Notes under the pieces: generated by a model
What the model saw: only the letters and a program-made list of their open reading frames with translations
What the model was told of the DNA's origin: nothing
Databases searched by the model: none
Assembly: GCA_030635045.1 (NCBI GenBank)
Contig: DAOVZP010000016.1
Location: 1-11,526, forward strand
Length of the DNA stretch: 11,526 nucleotides
Direction: 5' to 3'
From: Bacteroidota bacterium
GTDB taxonomy: Bacteria > Bacteroidota > Bacteroidia > Bacteroidales > B18-G4
Translations under genes and position numbers: made by a program
Part shown: one piece after another, positions 1-7,224 of the stretch
How the letters are laid out: each line of letters begins with the position of its first letter
Numbering within the stretch: position 1 is the stretch's first letter

Positions 1-1608
1 TATTATATTGACGAGAATCTCTTCGGAACGGACACTATCTGTATCAATGATGTTATGAATGAGGTATGGGTATACGGAAACCCTGATGTTTTTGCAGGCC
101 CCGATGCGATCATTGCAGAAGGCCAGACCCACACACCGGGAGCATCCGCAGATAATTATGAATTTATTGAATGGACTACCTCAGGTACGGGTACCTTCAG
201 CGACAATAGCATTGAGACCCCGGTATACACGCCATCCATGGCTGATATTTCAACTGGCTCCGTCACATTGTATTTATATGGTGAGGCCCACAATCCCTGC
301 GAAGGCGATTCCACTGATGCTATGCTCCTGTCGATAGTGTCGGGGACAACAGCACTGGCCGGGGAAGATGATGCCATCTGTGAAGGCATGCAATACCAGC
401 TTTATGGAAATGCACTTTTTTACACAAGCCTTGAGTGGACCAGCTCAGGGGATGGTACCTTCTCAGATCCGGGGATACTTGATCCTGTATATACGCCGGG
501 CCAGAACGATATATCCAATGGCAGTGTAATACTGACCATGACAGCCTATGGAAGCTCGGTGCATTACGATGATATGTACCTTTCTATTGGCCCCAAACCC
601 ATTGTAGACCTGGGACCGGCTCGCTATATCCCGCATGGGATATGGATCAACCTGACAAGTGATATCATTGGTGGTTCCGGAGATTTTATTTATATATGGG
701 AACCTTCCGCCATGCTGGTGAACCCGACATTCCCGAATCCCCAGACGCGTAATATTTATGAGAATATTACTTTCACCCTCTTTGTTACTGATGCTGAAAC
801 AGGATGCGAAAGCGAAGTGACAAGTGTAGAGGTGATCATTGATGGCGATCCTCTTGGTGCGCTGCCGTATTCTGAACCTGCTGTATCTTGTGCCGGTAAT
901 GTTGTTCAGCTTTTCGCTAATGCCATGGGTGGCGACGGTACCTATACGGGTTTCCTGTGGACAGCCGATCCGGGTGGACAGGCCTATGCTTTTGAGAATC
1001 CCATTGTAACGATAACTGAGCCTACTACATTCAACCTTCAGTTTACTGATGGCTATAATGCCTTTAACGCCTCACTCTTTGTTGATCTCCTGCCGGATCC
1101 GGTAGTAGATATCGGGGGCGATATACAGGTGCATTGTATTTACGAACAGATTACGCTGGATGCGGGTAACCAGGGCTCAGACTTTATGTGGTCATCAGGA
1201 GATACAACCCAGCAAATACAGGTGGTCTCCACAGGCCTGGCATATGATGAACAGGAATTCACTGTCGATGTTGTGAGTGAAAATGGGTGCACAGGTTCAG
1301 CCACTACACTGGTGATCTTTGATTTTGATGCCTGCCTCGGGATCGATGAATCATTCAGGAATAGCCACTTCCATATATACCCGAATCCCTCATCCGGACT
1401 TTTTACTGTCGAATCTATCGGGGTAGAGGGGGAAACACAGATCAGCGTTATCAATATCAATGGTATTGAAGTATACAATGAGTCAGTGCATATTACCAAT
1501 ACAGGCTTTAAACATGAGCTTAATCTTTCCTCTCTGGGAAAAGGGATGTATTACCTTCGTTTTATCAACGTGGATTTCCAATACGCTGAAAAGATCCTTA
1601 TTAAGTAG
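1..1608 (+). CDS. T9SS-secreted repeat protein with type A C-terminal sorting domain (5' end outside window)
   Basis: The reading frame is open from base 1, so the 535 residues seen are the C-terminal part of a longer protein. Two copies of a module of about 85 residues lie in tandem (about residues 30-116 and 118-200); both contain EWT(T/S)SG.GTFSD, then PVYTP and DIS.GSV. They are followed by PKD/Ig-like stretches, including a WSSGDTTQ motif near residue 393 of the kind common in adhesin-like Bacteroidota proteins. Residues 458-535 form a type A sorting domain: YPNPSSGLF at about 460, then an ININGIEVY segment and a final GMYYLRF...KILIK. In this family the domain directs export across the outer membrane by the T9SS and is normally removed on anchoring or release. 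The N-terminal signal peptide and any catalytic domain lie upstream and cannot be seen. Adhesin or extracellular structural protein is an inference. The gene ends before a 237-bp gap, so it is probably the last of its transcript. Confidence 0.9.
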   Translation, partial: YYIDENLFGTDTICINDVMNEVWVYGNPDVFAGPDAIIAEGQTHTPGASADNYEFIEWTTSGTGTFSDNSIETPVYTPSMADISTGSVTLYLYGEAHNPCEGDSTDAMLLSIVSGTTALAGEDDAICEGMQYQLYGNALFYTSLEWTSSGDGTFSDPGILDPVYTPGQNDISNGSVILTMTAYGSSVHYDDMYLSIGPKPIVDLGPARYIPHGIWINLTSDIIGGSGDFIYIWEPSAMLVNPTFPNPQTRNIYENITFTLFVTDAETGCESEVTSVEVIIDGDPLGALPYSEPAVSCAGNVVQLFANAMGGDGTYTGFLWTADPGGQAYAFENPIVTITEPTTFNLQFTDGYNAFNASLFVDLLPDPVVDIGGDIQVHCIYEQITLDAGNQGSDFMWSSGDTTQQIQVVSTGLAYDEQEFTVDVVSENGCTGSATTLVIFDFDACLGIDESFRNSHFHIYPNPSSGLFTVESIGVEGETQISVININGIEVYNESVHITNTGFKHELNLSSLGKGMYYLRFINVDFQYAEKILIK

Positions 1609-1638
1609 TCATTCGGCTAATTCCGGAACTGCCCTCTC

Positions 1639-1672
1639 TTGTCCATTTTATTGGATTAATTTCGTATTTTTG
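1639..1672 (+). promoter_or_regulatory. Candidate Bacteroidota-type promoter upstream of the reductase gene
   Basis: TATTTTTG at 1665-1672 fits the Bacteroidota -7 consensus TAnnTTTG exactly. A TTG lies at 1639-1641, 23 bases upstream, slightly farther than the usual 19-21. Transcription from here would run through the inverted repeat at 1690-1770 and give a leader of about 165 bases before the ATG at 1846. The region is AT-rich, so a chance match is possible. Confidence 0.3.
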
Positions 1673-1689
1673 ATATATAAAAATACTAG

Positions 1690-1770
1690 CCACCAAGGCT
1701 CCAGGACTCCAAGAATCACCAAGGTTAAATTTTTGTCTTGGTGACTCTTAGTGCTTTGGGGACTTGGTGG
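1690..1770. repeat. Imperfect inverted repeat, 34-bp arms of degenerate 9-bp units
   Basis: The left arm 1690-1723 and the reverse complement of the right arm 1737-1770 agree at 26 of 34 positions, with perfect 8-base matches at both ends (CCACCAAG outside, TCACCAAG inside) and a 13-base loop. Each arm is itself a run of 8-9 base units built on CCAAG (for example CCACCAAGG, CTCCAAGAA, TCACCAAGG). RNA from either strand could fold into a long hairpin. It is not a clear intrinsic terminator: on the + strand the right arm is followed by an A-rich stretch, and on the - strand the nearest run of five T lies several bases past the arm. It fills much of the gap between the secreted protein and the reductase; the rest of that gap shows only the candidate promoter. 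Confidence 0.8.
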
Positions 1771-1845
1771 TAAGAAAAAAATGAAGTTTAAGCCGGACAC
1801 TAGTCCTTTATTATATAGCATTCAAACTGAAATTGTCCTCGGTAA

Positions 1846-2874
1846 ATGGAGAAATATGATGTGATCATTGTGGGTGCCGGACCTGCCGGCCTGATATGTG
1901 CAGAAAAGCTCAGCCGGACTGATCTGAGTGTTCTGCTTATTGAAAAAGATACCGTGTTTGGAGACAAGGTTTGTGCCGGTGGAATAACCAGAAAAGGCCT
2001 CGGCATCTTTGATTTTCCTGAAAATATCATTGAGCACAAGGTTCGTAAAACAGCAGTGCATTCTCCCGGGCGATCCAGCAGCGCCGAAACCCCTGAAACG
2101 ATCGTGATCACCATGGATCGAAAAAAACTTGGTATTTTTCAGCGGACACGACTCGACAATACAAAAGTTGTAGTCTTATCAGGTACAAAGGTGACAGAGA
2201 TCAGGGAGAACAGCCTCATTACTTCTTCGGGAGAGGAATACAGGTATAAATACCTGGTTGGGGCTGATGGCTATGCATCCATTGTAAGGAGGTATCTTAA
2301 GTTGCCTGTAAAGAAGAAGTTGATCGGGATCCAGTATATCGTAGCTGTGCCGGATCTCGACCCAAAATTGGAAATATTCCTCGATAGCAGGCATTTTAAT
2401 GCATGGTATGGATGGATATTTCCCCACAAGGATAAAATTGCGGTCGGCTGCTGCTGTGATACACGATATTTGTCTTCCAAAAAGCTTAAAGATAATTTCC
2501 TTCGCTGGCTGGAAAGCAAGAACATCGATATCAGCGATGCTGAATACCAATCTGCCCCCGTCAGCTATGATTACAGGGGGCTCAGATTCGGAAATATTTT
2601 TCTGGCAGGTGAAGCAGCCGGCATGGCCTCCGGCCTCACAGGAGAGGGTATTTACCAATCGCTTATTTCAGGGATCGAGGTGGCAGCATATATCACAGGC
2701 CGGAAAGAAGAATCAGAGGAGATGAAGTACGTGATCAGGTATAACCGTATTCAGCTGCGGATAATGAAGCTCATGATCTATGCCGGGCCCTTGCGCGCGA
2801 TCCTTCATGAACTGATCATCATGCTCCTGAATAACAGGAGGTTTAAAGAAAAAGTAAATAAAGGCTTTTCATAA
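1846..2874 (+). CDS. Geranylgeranyl reductase family FAD-dependent oxidoreductase
   Basis: A 342-residue flavoprotein of the geranylgeranyl reductase (GGR/ChlP-like) branch of the p-hydroxybenzoate hydroxylase fold. An N-terminal Rossmann motif VGAGPAGL for FAD begins at about residue 10. GDKVCAGGIT follows near residue 40, then a second FAD motif GADGYASIVRR near 139, and the family's aromatic WYGWIFP motif at 187-193, which lines the lipid-binding cavity in known members. The C-terminal FAD motif is AGEAAGMASGLTGEGI near 253; the usual GD is GE here. Known relatives reduce isoprenoid double bonds in archaeal lipids, chlorophyll side chains or quinone tails; in Bacteroidota the substrate is generally unassigned, so an isoprenoid lipid or menaquinone tail is only an inference. 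The ATG at 1846 starts immediately before the first beta strand, as expected. The next gene starts 10 bases after the stop, so the two are probably co-transcribed. Confidence 0.85.
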   Translation: MEKYDVIIVGAGPAGLICAEKLSRTDLSVLLIEKDTVFGDKVCAGGITRKGLGIFDFPENIIEHKVRKTAVHSPGRSSSAETPETIVITMDRKKLGIFQRTRLDNTKVVVLSGTKVTEIRENSLITSSGEEYRYKYLVGADGYASIVRRYLKLPVKKKLIGIQYIVAVPDLDPKLEIFLDSRHFNAWYGWIFPHKDKIAVGCCCDTRYLSSKKLKDNFLRWLESKNIDISDAEYQSAPVSYDYRGLRFGNIFLAGEAAGMASGLTGEGIYQSLISGIEVAAYITGRKEESEEMKYVIRYNRIQLRIMKLMIYAGPLRAILHELIIMLLNNRRFKEKVNKGFS

Positions 2875-2884
2875 AGCGGAATTG

Positions 2885-3568
2885 ATGGTGAAAAAGGAAA
2901 TATCGGGTTTGAAACGAATGCTTGAAAAATTCGCTTCCGGGCATGTGATCGAGAAGCTTGGATCAGAGGTGAGCAATATGCTTGAAGTAGTGAAGGCAGG
3001 GGATACCCTTTTGCTCAATTCACCGAATACCAATTACTCTTTCGGAGCTTTGCACAGGGTATTCCGGAAGGTATTTAAGAAGATTGACATTCGTGAAAAA
3101 CAGATCCGGGATACACTGATCCTCGGCTTCGGCACCGGCAGCGTTGCAACAATACTGCGGGAGGAACTTGGCCTGGACTGCAGTATCACCGCTGTTGAAA
3201 AAGACCCCGGCGTATTGATGCTGGGAAAGAAATACTTCAACACCGATCGCTTTACTGACCTTAAAATCATTGAGGCAGATGCTGTAAAATTTATTGCAAC
3301 CGCCCCGGGATCGTACGACCTCATAGTTGTTGATGTTTACATCGACTTTGAGGTGCCCGCCTCCTGCGAAACAATGGAATTTATTATTAATTTAAAAAAA
3401 TGCCTGAAACCCGGAGGAATGGTGTTGTTTAATAAGATGATATATAATCATAAAGCGGGAGAAGAAGCAGAAGAACTAGAAAAGAAATTTAAAACCCTTG
3501 ATGGAAAAACCAGCGTTATTAAAGTGCGTGAAAGCGTGCTGAATAAAGTTATAATCTATGAAGAGTGA
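2885..3568 (+). CDS. Spermidine-synthase-fold, SAM-dependent methyltransferase-like protein
   Basis: A 227-residue class I methyltransferase-fold protein resembling the spermidine/spermine synthase family. The nucleotide-binding glycine loop GFGTGS is at residues 81-86, the acidic ribose-binding position is Glu105 in AVEKDPGVL, a second acidic site is in EADAVKFI, and the strand YDLIVVDVYID is at 144-154. In true aminopropyltransferases the last motif is followed by a D-x-x-D-P arrangement carrying the catalytic aspartate; here it is D-VYI-D-FEVP, so polyamine synthesis is doubtful and a methyltransferase or unknown transferase is more likely. I chose the ATG at 2885 over a TTG three bases earlier. 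There is no signal peptide, so it should be cytoplasmic. The start lies 10 bases after the reductase stop, suggesting one operon and possibly action on the same small molecule or lipid. After the stop, only a 7-bp tandem repeat separates it from tex. Confidence 0.7.
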   Translation: MVKKEISGLKRMLEKFASGHVIEKLGSEVSNMLEVVKAGDTLLLNSPNTNYSFGALHRVFRKVFKKIDIREKQIRDTLILGFGTGSVATILREELGLDCSITAVEKDPGVLMLGKKYFNTDRFTDLKIIEADAVKFIATAPGSYDLIVVDVYIDFEVPASCETMEFIINLKKCLKPGGMVLFNKMIYNHKAGEEAEELEKKFKTLDGKTSVIKVRESVLNKVIIYEE

Positions 3569-3630
3569 ATAAGGCATAAGGAAAAAGGAAAATGTAAAAA
3601 GTAACCAGCAACCAGCAACCAGTAACCAGA
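3568..3630 (+). repeat. Nine degenerate 7-bp tandem units filling the gap before tex
   Basis: Nine consecutive heptamers in one register run from the last base of the upstream stop codon to the base before the tex ATG. The first five are A/G-rich (aataagg, cataagg, aaaaagg, aaaatgt, aaaaagt) and the last four are nearly identical (aaccagc, aaccagc, aaccagt, aaccaga). The strong part, four units at 3602-3629, is unmistakable; the A-rich part is more degenerate. The repeat occupies the ribosome-binding region of tex, so it may affect translation initiation, but no function is shown by the sequence. Confidence 0.85.
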
Positions 3631-5760
3631 ATGTTAGCATACTTCGAAAAAATAGCCAAAGAATTAAGCATCCGTACCAACCAGGTTGCCAATACAGCCG
3701 AATTGCTTACCGGTGGCGCTACGGTGCCATTTATTGCCAGGTATCGTAAAGAATACACCGACAGCCTGGATGAGCAGGCGATCATGCATATACGCGACAG
3801 GATGGAGCAGCTGGAGGCACTTGGAAAGCGGCGCGACAGCATCATGCAATCCATTGATGAGCAGGGCAAGCTGAGCGATGAATTGAAAATGAAACTTGAA
3901 AAGGCAGAAAGCCTTTCGGAGCTTGAAGATATTTATCTTCCATACCGCCCCAAACGCAAAACCAGGGCGACGATGGCAAAAGCAAAGGGACTGGAGCCCT
4001 TGGCTAAGATGCTCATGTCGCAAAATCCCGGAAGCGTTGCAGAACTTGCAGATAGGTTTATCGATGCAGAAAAAGAGGTGAATTCCACTGATGATGCACT
4101 TGCCGGAGCCCGGGATATCATAGCAGAATGGGTTAATGAGCATCAATATGCCAGGAGCAGGATGCGCCGGCTGTTCAGGAAGTCGGCATTGCTGACCTCA
4201 AAGGTCATCAAAGGTAAAGCGGAGGAAGGGATGAACTTTAAAACATGGTTCGATTTCTCGGAACGTATATCTTCGGCGCCTTCGCACCGGGTGTTGGCCA
4301 TGTTCAGGGGGGAGAAGGAAGGTTTTCTGCGCCTGAGTGTCGAACCCTCGCAGCAGGAAGCCGGTGAGATACTGAATAAAACTTTTCTTAAGGCCAATAA
4401 TGAAGCTTCAGCCCAGGTGGAAATGGCTGTTGAGGATGCTTACAAGCGCTTACTGCAACCTTCGATGGAAACAGAAGCAAAAACCGAAGCCAGGGAACGT
4501 GCCGATCAAAAGGCTATTGAGGTCTTTGTCGAGAATATGCGACAGCTTTTGCTGGCACCTCCCATGGGACAGAAAACTGTTCTGGCCATTGATCCTGGCT
4601 TCAGAACAGGATGCAAAGTGGTTTGTCTTGATCGCCAGGGGCAATTGATGCATAATGAGACTATTTATCCCCACCCTCCTCAGAACGAAGTGAAAGAGGC
4701 TATAAAAAAGGTGCTGAGCCTCGTCGATGCATATAAGATTGATGCAATAGCCATTGGAAATGGCACGGCCGGCCGCCAGACGGAGCGCTTCATAAAAAGC
4801 ATTCGCTTCCAAAAAGATATTATTGCTGTTATGGTAAATGAAAGCGGTGCATCCGTCTATTCGGCTTCAAAGGTTGCACGTGAAGAATTTCCCGATTATG
4901 ACATTACCGTCAGGGGATCGGTATCCATTGGCAGAAGATTGATGGATCCGCTTGCTGAACTTGTAAAGATCGACCCCAAGTCGATCGGTGTCGGACAATA
5001 CCAGCATGATGTAAGCCAGGCTGCACTCGCAAAGAGCCTGGAGGATACCGTTATGAGCTGTGTTAACAAGGTGGGTGTCGAAATAAATACGGCCAGCAAG
5101 CAATTGCTTTCTTATGTGTCAGGCGTAGGGCCTTCGCTTGCCAGCAAGATCATCGGCTACCGTGATACAAATGGCCCGTTCAGCTCAAGAGATGAATTTA
5201 TGAAGGTATCCGGTTTCGGGGCGAAAGCATTTGAACAGGCTGCCGGATTCCTGCGGATAAGTGATGCGAAGAACCCTCTCGACAGCAGTGCCGTTCATCC
5301 TGAAAGTTACGCCGTTGTTGCCGGGATGGTGAAAAAGTATGGAACAAGCATTGAGGAGTTTATTAAGGACAATGAACTTCGCAAGCAAGTAGACCCGAAA
5401 GAGTTTGTAACTGAGAACACAGGTTTGCCAACCCTCATAGATATCATGGACGAGCTTGCAAAGCCGGGCAGGGACCCGCGCAAAAAGTTTGATATCTTCG
5501 AGTTTGAAGCCGGCGTCAATAATATCGAAGACCTGAAAGAAGGAATGATCCTTCCCGGCATTGTGACAAATATAACGGCTTTCGGCGCTTTTGTGGATGT
5601 TGGCGTTCACCAGGACGGCCTGGTTCATGTAAGCCAGATGGCCGACCGCTTTGTCAGGGATCCAAATGAAGTTGTAAACCTGAACCAGAAAGTCCGTGTA
5701 AAGGTGATGGATGTGGATATGGAAAGGAAGCGAATACAGCTGTCGATGAAAAATATTTGA
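3631..5760 (+). CDS. tex: RNA-binding transcriptional accessory protein Tex
   Basis: A 709-residue Tex homologue. Tex proteins bind RNA and act in transcription-related processes in bacteria; they are cytoplasmic and widely conserved. Seen in order: the Tex N-terminal helical region (about 1-190) with ATVPFIARYRKE near residue 31 and the LEDIYLPYRPKRKT signature near 99-112; a YqgF/RuvC-like fold starting TVLAIDPGFRTGCK at residue 316; tandem helix-hairpin-helix motifs at about 498-545 (SGVGPSLASKI and SGFGAKAFEQAAGFLRI); and a C-terminal S1 RNA-binding domain at 631-709 with FGAFVDVG and DGLVHVSQM. The length is slightly shorter than the roughly 770 residues of proteobacterial Tex, with no domain missing. 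The ATG at 3631 fits the family N-terminus and directly follows a 7-bp tandem repeat. No Shine-Dalgarno sequence is visible. The 71 bases after the stop contain no obvious terminator hairpin. Confidence 0.97.
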   Translation: MLAYFEKIAKELSIRTNQVANTAELLTGGATVPFIARYRKEYTDSLDEQAIMHIRDRMEQLEALGKRRDSIMQSIDEQGKLSDELKMKLEKAESLSELEDIYLPYRPKRKTRATMAKAKGLEPLAKMLMSQNPGSVAELADRFIDAEKEVNSTDDALAGARDIIAEWVNEHQYARSRMRRLFRKSALLTSKVIKGKAEEGMNFKTWFDFSERISSAPSHRVLAMFRGEKEGFLRLSVEPSQQEAGEILNKTFLKANNEASAQVEMAVEDAYKRLLQPSMETEAKTEARERADQKAIEVFVENMRQLLLAPPMGQKTVLAIDPGFRTGCKVVCLDRQGQLMHNETIYPHPPQNEVKEAIKKVLSLVDAYKIDAIAIGNGTAGRQTERFIKSIRFQKDIIAVMVNESGASVYSASKVAREEFPDYDITVRGSVSIGRRLMDPLAELVKIDPKSIGVGQYQHDVSQAALAKSLEDTVMSCVNKVGVEINTASKQLLSYVSGVGPSLASKIIGYRDTNGPFSSRDEFMKVSGFGAKAFEQAAGFLRISDAKNPLDSSAVHPESYAVVAGMVKKYGTSIEEFIKDNELRKQVDPKEFVTENTGLPTLIDIMDELAKPGRDPRKKFDIFEFEAGVNNIEDLKEGMILPGIVTNITAFGAFVDVGVHQDGLVHVSQMADRFVRDPNEVVNLNQKVRVKVMDVDMERKRIQLSMKNI

Positions 5761-5831
5761 TCATCTTGTGTTTGGAACAAAAAATATTATAATCTTTATA
5801 CCGTTGTAGTTGAGTTAATATATCTAAGAAA

Positions 5832-6506
5832 TTGAGAAAGATCACCCTACATATCATACTGCTCTTCCTGTTTGGATTTGTAATGCATAATGCTGCTCAT
5901 GGCCAGATAATTAAAGGTACTGTCATTGCCGGGGCGAGCCTCACACAGGTAGAGGGTGATGAGATCAAAGGCTGGAGCCAGTTTGGCTTTAACGGTGGGG
6001 TAGGTGCCATTGTCCCTTTTGGAAAGAATAAAAATTGGGGTGCCAACCTGGAAACAGTTTTTAGCCAGAAAGGAGCTTTCCAGAAAAAGCAATTCGACAC
6101 CGATTCCCTTACCAGTGAATATCGCCTTCGCCTGAATTATTTTGAGGTACCGGTGTATATAACATATACTGATAAGGATGTATTAACTTTTGGATTAGGT
6201 GGCTACTGGGCAAGATTGGTCAGTGCAAGTGAGCAGGAGCATAGCGGTAATCGGGAGCCATACATTGATTCTGTAGCATTTAACGATAATGATTGGGGCT
6301 TTTTGGTAGACTTTAAAGTAAGGATTTGGAAGCACCTGCACCTCAATGTGCGGTACAGCCAGTCACTTGGCATAATCAGGGAACGTTATTTTCCGTCTTT
6401 GTACAGCCAGGAAGCTTTTATAAGAAAGCAAAAGAATCAGGTGCTCAGCCTCAGGTTTGTATATATCTTCAATGAAGGGAAAAGGGTACGCGGACAAGAG
6501 CAGTAG
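5832..6506 (+). CDS. Small outer-membrane beta-barrel protein (PorT/OMP_b-brl_2-like), TTG start
   Basis: A 224-residue protein with a convincing Sec signal peptide: basic MRK, a hydrophobic run, and a likely cleavage site at about AAHG-Q (residues 21-25). The mature part has alternating aromatic and polar strands typical of an eight-stranded or similar barrel, for example GWSQFGFNGGVGAIVPF, NWGANLETVFSQKG, YFEVPVYITYT and FGLGGYWARL, and a strand rich in aromatics near the end (LSLRFVYIF), followed by a charged tail of about 11 residues. This matches Bacteroidota PorT-family or outer-membrane protein beta-barrel domains, many of unknown function; PorT itself belongs to the T9SS, but nothing here shows that role. 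The start is TTG at 5832: there is no in-frame ATG before residue 18, and the frame is closed upstream by a TGA at 5811, so starting at the first ATG would destroy the signal peptide. It converges on the next gene with 14 bases between stops. Confidence 0.8.
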   Translation: MRKITLHIILLFLFGFVMHNAAHGQIIKGTVIAGASLTQVEGDEIKGWSQFGFNGGVGAIVPFGKNKNWGANLETVFSQKGAFQKKQFDTDSLTSEYRLRLNYFEVPVYITYTDKDVLTFGLGGYWARLVSASEQEHSGNREPYIDSVAFNDNDWGFLVDFKVRIWKHLHLNVRYSQSLGIIRERYFPSLYSQEAFIRKQKNQVLSLRFVYIFNEGKRVRGQEQ

Positions 6507-6520
6507 CAAGACAGAAGTGA

Positions 6521-7204
6521 TTATTTAAAGCCGACCGCAAACAACCTGCTTACATTAAAATACAAAGCTTCTACGCCATAAGGGTTTTCTTCCAGTTCAA
6601 GCTTGTCGTAATCACCCGCCAGCAGGGCCTGGCCTCCGCCAAACTTAAATCCCAGCACTTCCAGCATCTCATACTCATCCCTGATGTAGATAACCACAAA
6701 AGCAGTATTTGTGGAAAGCCCGTCGCCGCTTGACATGATAGCGTCTACCTGCTTTTCGAAAAAGTCGAAATATATGCTGCTCATCTTTCCATCGCCTGCC
6801 ATCTCATAAGCAACGGCTGTGATGAATGTTTCCCGCAGCCTGAAAGGGCTCTCCCGCAGCAGCAGCCCGCCAATCCTTGCAGCAACTTGGTACTCGGCCC
6901 TGAGCAATTCCTGGCGGGAAAGATATGAAATCAGGGAATCCTGTAATGCGGGAATACCATAAGGTGAGTAGGCATCCTGAAATGTGAAGCCATAATAAAG
7001 GTACCTGAAATCTTCAGAAGTGAGGCTGGTGTCAAGGTCCAGATAGCGCTGGAACAGCACAGGGTAATAGAAAGGCGACCTTTGTTTGCGGATCTCTTTT
7101 TTGAGCTTTTTAAATTTAATGGGCCGGATCTCCTGATCCTGGGAAATGGCAAGGTTGGAGAATACAAACAGGATTGTAAGGATGATAAAAAGCTTTTTGA
7201 TCAT
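6521..7204 (-). CDS. Secreted DUF4919-like protein
   Basis: A 227-residue protein with an N-terminal signal peptide (MIKK, hydrophobic core to about residue 20, likely cleavage near AISQ). Motifs that I associate with the Bacteroidota family DUF4919 are present: FYYPVLFQRYLDLDTSLT at about 45-62, FRYLYYGFTFQ at 66-76, SSGDG followed by TAFVVIYIRDEYEML, and a C-terminal LEENPYGVEALYFNVSRLF. The function is unknown in this family; I see no catalytic signature. It is the last gene of the - strand run, 20 bases after the glutamine-amidotransferase-like lipoprotein gene, and meets the + strand barrel gene tail to tail. The ATG at 7204 gives a standard signal peptide, so the start is well supported. 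Its place in a set of exported proteins suggests a periplasmic or envelope role, by inference only. Confidence 0.72.
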   Translation of the reverse strand: MIKKLFIILTILFVFSNLAISQDQEIRPIKFKKLKKEIRKQRSPFYYPVLFQRYLDLDTSLTSEDFRYLYYGFTFQDAYSPYGIPALQDSLISYLSRQELLRAEYQVAARIGGLLLRESPFRLRETFITAVAYEMAGDGKMSSIYFDFFEKQVDAIMSSGDGLSTNTAFVVIYIRDEYEMLEVLGFKFGGGQALLAGDYDKLELEENPYGVEALYFNVSRLFAVGFK

Positions 7205-7224
7205 ATCAAGAATAAATTATTGCA

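Noticed and set aside
1781..1864. 27-codon + strand frame overlapping the start of the reductase gene, possibly a leader peptide
   Set aside because: It has no recognisable motif, ends 19 bases inside the next gene, and a frame this short is expected by chance in AT-rich DNA.
2179..2658. 159-codon - strand frame inside the reductase gene
   Set aside because: It is antisense to conserved FAD and WYGWIFP motifs of the real gene and shows no family motif.
3549..3869. 106-codon - strand frame running through the 7-bp repeat into tex
   Set aside because: Its hydrophobic end comes from translating the heptamer array, and the rest is antisense to the well-supported tex N-terminus.
5799..5806. TACCGTTG as a promoter -7 box for the barrel gene
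   Set aside because: It differs from TAnnTTTG at one fixed position and the nearest upstream TTTG is about 24 bases away, so support is too weak.
6507..6520. Bidirectional terminator between the convergent genes
   Set aside because: The 14-bp gap contains no inverted repeat or T-tract; any terminator would have to overlap the coding ends, and none was seen.
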